From positions 1 through 64,000 of the forward strand of contig CAZIYW010000004.1 in the NCBI GenBank assembly GCA_964543525.1: DNA of 64,000 bases, read 5' to 3'. This DNA comes from CBDVBE01 sp964543525 (lineage in GTDB: Bacteria; Fibrobacterota; Chitinivibrionia; Chitinivibrionales; JANQEN01). The notes below the pieces were generated by a model, which saw only the letters and a list, made by a program, of their open reading frames with translations, ran no database searches and had not been told where the DNA came from. The position numbers and the translations under genes are program-made. Below, piece by piece: positions 1 through 7,297 of this stretch. Each line of letters begins with the position of its first letter. Positions within the stretch are counted from its first letter, which is position 1.

Positions 1-1159
1 CATAGGGAGACATTTGAATCGGTCATGCTTTAACACAGCGACCACAATTGATACATTCAAATTCACCTACCCCGGGTTGAATATCATCATATAGTATTAA
101 TCCGGATGTCGATTTAATAACCGGTGCATCAAGCTCGGAAATGGTTATACCCATCATCGGGCCGCCCATGATAACTTTTTTACATCGGGAAAGGTCGGCG
201 CCGCAATGATTGAGCACATGACTGATAGGGGTGCCGATGCGAACAAGAAGGTTGGCAGGTTTTGCCACACCGCTACCGGCTATCGTAACGATACGTTGAT
301 ACAAAGGAGTCCCGTTGCATACCGCGTCCCATACTGCGTAAGATGTCCCGGTGTTTTGTACGACACATCCGACATCCATCGGCAGACCGCCTGACGGTAC
401 TTCCCTTTTTGTGATCGCGTTAATAAGCTGTTTCTCGCCTCCCTGGGGATATTTAGTCTGCAGTTTAGCAATCTTGACGCCATCGAACCTGGCATCAGCC
501 ATTGCTTTTTTAATCGCCTCAATAGCTTCCGGCTTATTATCCTCTATCCCGATATAGGCAGTCTTCGCGCCAAGTGTCTTTTTCAGAATAAGCATACCAC
601 ACAGTATTTCATTTGTTTTTTCAAGAATAAGACGGTAGTCAGAAGTCAGGTAGGGCTCACATTCTGCACAGTTAATAATCAGAGTATCTATCTTTTTTTC
701 GCTCGGTGGAGAGAGTTTGACATGAGTCGGGAAGCCTGCTCCACCCATACCGACAATACCGCACGAGGCGATTTTCTGTATTATTTCTCCCGGTGCAGCT
801 TCACGCCAGCTTTTATCCAACGGTTTGAAGCGTGTAATTTCATCCTTACAGTTATTGGCAATCTCCACAGCGGTACTATGTTTTCCCGAAGGGTGGGGAA
901 GTGGTCCTACAGAGGCAACTTCCCCGGAAACAGATGCATGAACAGGTGAGGAAATGAATCCGCCGGATTCACCTATTATCTGGCCGATTTTTACCGGATC
1001 ACCTCGTTTAACGGCTATTTGAGCCGGTGCGCCAATATGCATTGATAAGGGAATAATTACTCGCTCCGGAGGCGGCAATTCTTCTATGGGCGTTGCCGAA
1101 GTAAAGTGTTTATTATCTGGAGGGTGGACACCACCTTTAAAACTTGGCTTTCTGAACAA
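1..1159 (-). CDS. rnfC: RnfC, electron transport complex subunit C (possible selenoprotein; runs off the window)
   Basis: Peripheral iron-sulfur/NADH-entry subunit of the Rnf ferredoxin:NAD+ oxidoreductase, which couples electron transfer to ion pumping at the inner membrane. RnfC hallmarks are the opening FKGGVHPP, the glycine-rich GMGGAGFPTHVKL and INCAECEPYL. I place the start at a TTG at 1159-1157, because TGAGGAAG lies 6 bases upstream and the protein then begins just before FKGGVHPP; the ATG at 1288 would add 43 unconserved residues. The first Fe-S motif reads CINCGRCVKA and is followed by an in-frame TGA (25-23), then CCG (Pro) and codons fitting the usual CPxxLxP continuation to the window edge. 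So TGA sits exactly at the fourth cluster cysteine (CxxCxxCxxxC-P). This could be selenocysteine, a nonsense mutation or an assembly error. The rest of the protein lies outside the window. Confidence 0.9.
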
Positions 1160-1385
1160 TGAATGCTTCCTCAAATGACGATAAAAGTTTATTCGCAACA
1201 AAAAACAGACTCGTTTCCTCTGGTGGAACGAAAGATAAAATGATTCTGAATTGGTTTTGAAGTCAAGTAAAATATCTTTATTATTCAAATGAGATTTTTT
1301 CCTTAAAAATACCTTATATATTTTATTGATTTCAAAGCCTTCGGTATTACTGCTTTAATTAAAATAGCCAGAGAAGGAGTCAGTT

Positions 1386-1925
1386 GTGGGAACTGCCGGG
1401 AATCCGGGTGTTGTAAAACTTTTTCTGGGTATCATGTATACCAACGACACAGTTAAGGAAGATGCTCTTGCCCAATGTACAGCCCGATTTGGCGACATAG
1501 AATATGCATATGGTCCCCTCGCAGTGAGTCGATTTACGGATTATTATACCGCTGAAATGGGCGCTACGATTCAAAAACGGTATTTCGTTTTTACGCCGTT
1601 AATAAAGAGAGAAGAATTGACCTTGATAAAAACTTTTACTAATACTGTTGAACAACACTTTTTGATAAATAACCGCAGACAAATCAACCTTGATCCGGGT
1701 TATATCGCCAGGGATAAACTGGTGTTGGCGACAACAAAAGATTTTTATCATCGAATTTATATTAGTGAAGGAATTTATGGAGAGGTAACCCTCCATTACC
1801 GGAAAGGGCGATTCAGGTATTTTTCATGGACCTATCCGGATTATAAAGAAAAAGGTGTTCAGGAATTGCTTGAAAAAGCGCGTGCACGTCTGGTTTGGGA
1901 ATTGAAAAAGAGAGCGAGATGCTGA
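1386..1925 (+). CDS. DUF4416 family protein
   Basis: A 179-residue protein of the DUF4416 family, function unknown. Family signatures are NLDPGYI followed by KLVLATTKDFYHRIY, then GIYGEVTLHY and the terminal WTYPDYK block. There is no signal peptide or membrane segment, so it is probably cytosolic. The start is GTG at 1386 with an AAGGAG Shine-Dalgarno seven bases upstream. It is divergent from rnfC, with about 230 bases from the TTG start of rnfC to this GTG, which must hold both promoters. Length matches the family. No functional prediction is made. Confidence 0.85.
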   Translation: MGTAGNPGVVKLFLGIMYTNDTVKEDALAQCTARFGDIEYAYGPLAVSRFTDYYTAEMGATIQKRYFVFTPLIKREELTLIKTFTNTVEQHFLINNRRQINLDPGYIARDKLVLATTKDFYHRIYISEGIYGEVTLHYRKGRFRYFSWTYPDYKEKGVQELLEKARARLVWELKKRARC

Positions 1926-1968
1926 AAACGGAACACTCGAAACAGTTTCCCCCGTATAAGTTGGTTGT

Positions 1969-3897
1969 ATGAGCCGGTTATATTCCAGTATAATGATTTG
2001 TCTTGTTGTCGGTACTGGTATTTTGTATACCCCGTTTCTTTTACGTGCCGAACAGGTACCAAAGGCACCCAGAACGGTTATCCATCCCCATAAGGACGGC
2101 GGTTTTGTAGCAGAGTGGCTGGTACTTGGACCGTTCCCCAATGCGAAAGATGACAGTGCGGGCCTTGCCTATGATTTTCTTCGGGCAATGGGTGGCGAGG
2201 AAAAGGCAATAATTAAAAATTACTCCGCAATAAGAGTTAAAGGTGTTGAGGGAAAACGGAAATTTATCAGGGTAAAAAAAGTTATTGCCGATTCCGGTGG
2301 GATCGTTTCTCTCGACTCATTTTTCACTGATACGAGTGGTGAAACCATCTATGCGTTTTGTATGGTTGAGGCATTTATTCCCTGCAGTGTGCGCTGTTAC
2401 TGGGGAGTAGATGGAGGAGCAAAACTGTGGCTTAATGGTTTGTTAAAAAAAAATAAATGGGATTGCTGTGATACCTGTCTGCCGGTAAGTAAGTATGTTG
2501 ATGCTTTTTTTAACCAGGGCTATAACTCGGTACTGATTAAATTTACCGACAAAAAACCGCATCAGCGTTTTACCTTTGCAGTATGGGACCTTCGGGACAG
2601 TCTCATTCCGTTTCAGAAACGGATCACATCCCTGCATTGTGACTTAGATACCTTTGAAGTGAATTCGGCAGAAGACTCGATAACCACAACAATACGTTTC
2701 AATGTTCCGGTACCGGCACATTTTTTTACCGGGGAAATAAAACTTTACAAAGATGCAATGGATGCTGCGGCACGGCGGAATGTTATGTCGTATTCGGTGC
2801 CGGTTAACAAACCGTTTGCTGTTTCGATTCCCGATTCTTTTCAAAGGGTGCTGGCTATTAGTGCACAGGCAAAACCGGACAAAGAACGCTCGTTAGTTAC
2901 GACGAGATATGTCTGGAGGGGTAATTTCGGAAAAACAAAAGACTCTTTGCGGGAGATCTTTAAGAAATTGGATCCCGGGCAGAACCGTGATGCCCCGGTA
3001 AATCCGTTTGTCAAATTGTTCGTAGCCGGTATTTATAATTGGGGCGCTGACTGGTTCACTATATCTGATTCCCTTTCGATTGACGAACAGGTTCGGCAAT
3101 TAGGATATGTGCAAACAAGTGCGGAAATAGTCAATTCCATCCTTGACGGAAAAGAGTTGGCCGGAGGAAAAGTCTATCCCTTATATCTGCCCGATGTCGG
3201 CCGGGAAGCTGTCGGTGATTCTGCCGAATATGAAGCATCCCGGTGGTTGAATTATAAATATCCTGAGCGGTATAAGCTGCCGCATTCTATCAGTAATGCG
3301 TCTGAATATCGATTCTGGCTGTTTCTGCCGAAAAGCATTGCCAAACAAAGGAAACGAATACCTCTGATACTGGCCTTATCCGGTGCGGATATCAGGGGGT
3401 ATGATATTAATGCAATAAAAAAATTCGGACCTGGCGGTTATGCCCAGGAGGTTACCGATTTTCCCTTTGCCGTTATTACCCCTCTGTGTCGTTATAATAC
3501 CTTGTGGGAACCGCATATTTTAAAGAGGCTCCTTGATACCTTTCTGGCATCGGGGAGGTTCAAAAAGAGGAAAATTTTTATCACCGGAACCGGTATGGGC
3601 GCTTTTACCGCCTGGCACCTTGCCAGTACTTTTCCTGAATATATTACCGCAATAGTGCCGATAAACGGCGGTGGGGAGGAAGAAAAAGCCTGTACTCTTA
3701 CCAACGTATCGATCTGGGCGTTTCACGGTGCGAAAAACAGGATTGTTCCTTTGGAAATTACTCAGGAAATGGTAAATGCGGTAAAAGAGTGTGGTGGAAA
3801 AAAAATAAAATTTTCTATTTATCCCGAAGATGATCATTCCATGTATCAGAAGGTATTCAGTGATCCATCTATTTATCAGTGGTTAAAAAGACAATAA
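1969..3897 (+). CDS. secreted alpha/beta-hydrolase-like protein, probable pseudoenzyme
   Basis: A 642-residue exported protein. Residues 1-28 form a signal peptide (hydrophobic MICLVVGTGILYTPFLL stretch). The N-terminal half, with EWLVLGPFP near residue 50, looks like the beta-rich domain often attached to secreted hydrolases. Residues about 430-640 resemble prolyl-oligopeptidase/dienelactone-type esterases. The nucleophile elbow, normally G-x-S-M-G, reads GTGMG, so serine is replaced by glycine. The acid position, normally HGAKD, reads HGAKN. Only the histidine (DDHSMYQKVF) is kept. The fold seems intact but two of three triad residues are gone, so it is more likely a binding protein than an esterase. 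It follows the DUF4416 gene by 43 bases and its Shine-Dalgarno is weak. Confidence 0.65.
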   Translation: MSRLYSSIMICLVVGTGILYTPFLLRAEQVPKAPRTVIHPHKDGGFVAEWLVLGPFPNAKDDSAGLAYDFLRAMGGEEKAIIKNYSAIRVKGVEGKRKFIRVKKVIADSGGIVSLDSFFTDTSGETIYAFCMVEAFIPCSVRCYWGVDGGAKLWLNGLLKKNKWDCCDTCLPVSKYVDAFFNQGYNSVLIKFTDKKPHQRFTFAVWDLRDSLIPFQKRITSLHCDLDTFEVNSAEDSITTTIRFNVPVPAHFFTGEIKLYKDAMDAAARRNVMSYSVPVNKPFAVSIPDSFQRVLAISAQAKPDKERSLVTTRYVWRGNFGKTKDSLREIFKKLDPGQNRDAPVNPFVKLFVAGIYNWGADWFTISDSLSIDEQVRQLGYVQTSAEIVNSILDGKELAGGKVYPLYLPDVGREAVGDSAEYEASRWLNYKYPERYKLPHSISNASEYRFWLFLPKSIAKQRKRIPLILALSGADIRGYDINAIKKFGPGGYAQEVTDFPFAVITPLCRYNTLWEPHILKRLLDTFLASGRFKKRKIFITGTGMGAFTAWHLASTFPEYITAIVPINGGGEEEKACTLTNVSIWAFHGAKNRIVPLEITQEMVNAVKECGGKKIKFSIYPEDDHSMYQKVFSDPSIYQWLKRQ

Positions 3898-4021
3898 CCT
3901 CCTGCCTGCCGGTTTCCCCGGGAAAAGATAGTCTCTTGATTTGCCGTTACCCTCTGACAGCGCTATTTCTGTAATCCTGCGGTCGTAGGCAAAGCTGCAG
4001 AAGTTGCTCTTTCTGTATTGA

Positions 4022-4183
4022 CTGACTAAACTTTAAGCCCCCACTTCCAGTGGGGGAACCTTATTATGGGGTTTCCAAAGGGGGCGAAGCATCCCCTTTG
4101 GCCAAGGCGGTGGTATAAAGCCACCGCCGCGGAGTGGTGCGAGTGGACATGAGCGAAGCGAATGGTCACGAGCGCCTTTACTG
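4022..4183 (+). repeat. 162-bp structured repeat, copy A
   Basis: Matches 19905-20065 with only three differences (one G indel and two substitutions). It contains successive perfect or near-perfect hairpins: CCCCCACTTCCAGTGGGGG; CCAAAGGGG with CCCCTTTGG; GGCGGTGG with CCACCGCC; and a GTGGACAT/ATGGTCAC arm around GAGCGAAGCG. It has no ORF and no long terminal repeats. The near-identity shows recent mobility or a conserved structured RNA. The hairpin-rich layout is compatible with an IS200/IS605-type non-autonomous element, a REP-like element or a TnpB/IscB guide-RNA-like RNA; no transposase is visible in the window. It lies alone in the 446-base gap between the hydrolase-like gene and the GGDEF gene; the rest of that gap shows nothing recognisable. 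Confidence 0.8.
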
Positions 4184-4343
4184 TTAATTCTCTATAACTT
4201 CCACATGGCTGATATCACCAGAGAACGGCGTATTTATGGTAGTCTGGTAATTCTACATGAAAGTGGTTCACTTTTTACTTTTTTAATAATATAATTAAGC
4301 TCTGGATTATGATTAATATTTAAAAAATCATCGGTTTATTCCG

Positions 4344-6728
4344 TTGCAGATGAATTTTGCGGTTGAATGTATGGGAAAAGAATCTTTATCAATTCTAGTA
4401 TATGAAAAAGAATATTATTACTTGAATTTGCTTCGGGAACTATGTGCAGATTCGTTTCAGGAATCTATTTCTTTTTTCGGTGCGAACAATTACCTTGATA
4501 TTTCGGCGATCATCAGATCAAATTCTGTTGATGCGCTTATCTATGAGCTTGGATATATGCAGAATGATTTCGATTTTACCATGCTTAAAAAGACAATTCA
4601 TGACTTACCCATATTGATAATTGCACTACCTGAGCAGGAAACTCAGGCTATTGAACTCATACGTTCCGGTGCGCAGGATTATATCATAAAAGATCATTTT
4701 GACGCCAAGTCATTTGTCCGCATTGTACGTTCTGCGATTGAACGTCAGAATCTAATGATTAAGCTTGAGCAGCGGACCCTGGAGTTTCAGGCGAACGAAG
4801 CACGACTGCTGAATGTCATTATTAACAATGCTGATGGCATTATAGTTGTTGATGAAAATAAAAAGGTCCGTTTCGTTAATCCTGCCGCTGAAAAAATATT
4901 CCATAAGACAGCTTCGACATTTCTTGAACAGGAATTTGAGTTCCCGTTTGATACGGAAAGAAGCGGTGAGGTCACTCTTTCGAAAAGTGATGGCGCTGAC
5001 AGGGTCGTTGAACTACGTGCCGTTTCAACTCAATGGGAAGGGAATAGAGCCTATTTAATATCGGTGAGAGATATAACTGAACGTAAAAGCGCTGAAACTC
5101 GTTTGAAGGAGAATGAGGAGCGGTACGCGTTGGCAATTAAAGGTTCGCAGGACGGCGTCTGGGATTGGGATCTGGTAGCCGGCGAAGTATACTTTTCACC
5201 GGAATGGAAAAATATTTTAGGATACAAAGAAGATGAAATCAGCGCCGATCCTGATGAATGGTTTAATCGTGTGCATCCGGACGATCTTTCCCAACTCCGG
5301 TCACAAATAGAGGCCCACCTGGAAGGTAATATTGCGACTATTGAGAACGAGCATCGTTTGTGCCACCGTAATGGTACTTTCCGTTGGGTTGTAGTACGGG
5401 GAACGGCGGTATTGGGGGATGATAAAAAGCCTACAAGGCTTGCCGGTTCTTTGCGGGATATTACCGATCGTAAAGAAGCTGAAGAGGGATTGAAGACTGC
5501 GCTCGAAGAGCTGAAATTCGCTCTTGCCTCGGAAAAAGTATTGCTGGAGGAACTTGACAAGAAGAATAAGGATCTGGTTGAGCTCTCGATCACCGACGGA
5601 TTAACGGGACTGTTTAATCATCGTTTTATTCAGGAGCGTTTTGATTTTGAATTCAAGCGGGCAAAAAGATATCATGTACCACTATCCTGTATGATGCTGG
5701 ATATTGATCATTTTAAAAAAGTCAATGATACATATGGACATCAGTTCGGTGATTTGGTCCTGCGCGAGATCTCGACAATAATCAGACAGAATACCCGTGA
5801 AGTTGACATCTGCGGCAGATACGGTGGAGAAGAGTTTCTGATTATTACCACTCAGAATGTTGAAGGCGCGATGATGCACGCATCAAAATTACATAAAGCC
5901 GTTGAGAACCATGTGTTTCAGAATGAGCGCCATTCGGTTCATATTACGGTAAGTATCGGTATTTCAGAATATAAAAGCGAGATAACATCAAAACAGGAAA
6001 TGATTGAGCGTTCAGATCTTGCCTTATATCAAGCAAAACGGGACGGCCGAAATCTGATACGAGTCTGGAAAGAGGAGCAGAAGCATGATATGAGTACGCT
6101 GGATCTTGACAGTATTTCCAGTTTGAAGACTGAAATGCTTTCCCTTTCAAATCAGATGCGTGCTACATATATGGAATCGACCAATGCCCTGCTAAAGGCG
6201 GTGGATGTCAAGGATCATTATACGCTTGAGCATTCCGAGAATGTTTCCCGCTATTCAGTGGCTATCGCCAGGGAGATGAATATCGATGACGAAGAGATAG
6301 AGATTATAAAGAATGCAGGGCTGCTGCATGATATAGGAAAAATCGGTATTGATAAAGCGATATTGGTAAAAAAAGATCCTCTGACAAAAGGGGAGTTTGA
6401 AATATTGAAAAAACATCCTATGATCGGAGTGAATATTATCAAGGATGTAAAGTTTCTTGAAAAGGAGATACCCATAATAAAGCACCATCATGAATGGTAT
6501 GACGGCAGCGGGTATCCACAGGGATTAAAAGGGCGCGAAATACCGCTTGGCGCCCAGATAATGGCGGTTGCCGATGCGTATGATGCCATGACAACCGATA
6601 GAGAATTTAAACAGAAATTGTCGAAAGACGCCGCAATAAAAGAGTTGCAGTGTGGAAGCGGTATTCAGTTTTCACCGGAAGTGGTCGACGTATTTCTCAA
6701 GCTTTTATTATCACATGCTATCGAATAA
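4344..6728 (+). CDS. degenerate receiver-PAS-PAS-GGDEF-HD-GYP bifunctional c-di-GMP protein
   Basis: A 794-residue cytosolic signalling protein. Residues 15-135 form a receiver-like domain lacking its phosphoacceptor: the usual L-x-D is YEL (Glu 68) and the acidic pair is EK. Residues about 150-245 and 255-375 are PAS domains, the second with GVWDWD and a PAC end. Residues about 410-570 are a GGDEF domain with intact GGEEF (about 494) and an RxxD inhibitory site five residues before it. Residues about 610-790 are an HD-GYP phosphodiesterase domain with HDIGK (about 662) and HHEWYDGSGYP (about 714). Both synthesis and hydrolysis of c-di-GMP look possible. The start is uncertain: TTG 4344, ATG 4350 or ATG 4371, none with a strong Shine-Dalgarno. 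It is followed by a STAS gene. Confidence 0.9.
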   Translation: MQMNFAVECMGKESLSILVYEKEYYYLNLLRELCADSFQESISFFGANNYLDISAIIRSNSVDALIYELGYMQNDFDFTMLKKTIHDLPILIIALPEQETQAIELIRSGAQDYIIKDHFDAKSFVRIVRSAIERQNLMIKLEQRTLEFQANEARLLNVIINNADGIIVVDENKKVRFVNPAAEKIFHKTASTFLEQEFEFPFDTERSGEVTLSKSDGADRVVELRAVSTQWEGNRAYLISVRDITERKSAETRLKENEERYALAIKGSQDGVWDWDLVAGEVYFSPEWKNILGYKEDEISADPDEWFNRVHPDDLSQLRSQIEAHLEGNIATIENEHRLCHRNGTFRWVVVRGTAVLGDDKKPTRLAGSLRDITDRKEAEEGLKTALEELKFALASEKVLLEELDKKNKDLVELSITDGLTGLFNHRFIQERFDFEFKRAKRYHVPLSCMMLDIDHFKKVNDTYGHQFGDLVLREISTIIRQNTREVDICGRYGGEEFLIITTQNVEGAMMHASKLHKAVENHVFQNERHSVHITVSIGISEYKSEITSKQEMIERSDLALYQAKRDGRNLIRVWKEEQKHDMSTLDLDSISSLKTEMLSLSNQMRATYMESTNALLKAVDVKDHYTLEHSENVSRYSVAIAREMNIDDEEIEIIKNAGLLHDIGKIGIDKAILVKKDPLTKGEFEILKKHPMIGVNIIKDVKFLEKEIPIIKHHHEWYDGSGYPQGLKGREIPLGAQIMAVADAYDAMTTDREFKQKLSKDAAIKELQCGSGIQFSPEVVDVFLKLLLSHAIE

Positions 6729-6762
6729 GATAATTTCCGTAAAGGAGTAACCGGGAGTTGTT

Positions 6763-7116
6763 GTGAAAATTAATGTCCGTGAAAAAGAATCGGTTATTGT
6801 CATCTCCGTTGACAGCAGTGTGCTTCAGGAGCATGTTCCTATGTTTCGGGAGCGACTCAATGATGTCCTTGCCAAAAAAAAATACTGGATTGTTTTTGAT
6901 ATGCTGGATGCCAATTATATCAGCAGTATGGGTATTTCAGTTATTTTAGCGGTAAAACGAAAAGCCAATGAAAACGGCGGCGACGTACTATTTGCAAACG
7001 TGAATCACCTTATTATGAATTTATTTGAAGTTACTGAACTGGTTAAAAAATTAGAGGTATATGATAACGTGGAGGACGCTATCGATGCTCTAAAAAGAAG
7101 AATGCCGAATCAATAA
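6763..7116 (+). CDS. STAS-domain anti-sigma-factor antagonist-like protein
   Basis: A 117-residue single STAS domain. The phospho-switch loop YISSMGIS aligns with the YIDSSGL loop of SpoIIAA-type antagonists, making Ser55 the likely phosphorylated residue. Such proteins bind an anti-sigma or switch kinase and are reset by SpoIIE/PP2C phosphatases; one such phosphatase is encoded at 48809-50167, but a partnership is only speculation. It starts with GTG, GGGAG five bases upstream, and an AAAGGAG further up. It lies 34 bases after the GGDEF/HD-GYP gene, so the two are probably co-transcribed. Confidence 0.85.
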   Translation: MKINVREKESVIVISVDSSVLQEHVPMFRERLNDVLAKKKYWIVFDMLDANYISSMGISVILAVKRKANENGGDVLFANVNHLIMNLFEVTELVKKLEVYDNVEDAIDALKRRMPNQ

Positions 7117-7297
7117 AACCATTCCTTTCCCTACCTGCATTATATTGCCAATACAGCCGCACTCTATCCTCTTAGGTGGGAAAGTATTATATTTACACCA
7201 TCGTTGAAACGATCTCTTCTGCCCTGCAGTTCTTTCCGTTTTTACCTGTAGTTGTTGAAAATGTAGTTAAAAATATTCACTATTCAGAGACATCGAT

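Noticed and set aside
4206..4292. Short frame MADITRERRIYG after repeat copy A
   Set aside because: Only 28 codons, no Shine-Dalgarno and no recognised homology.
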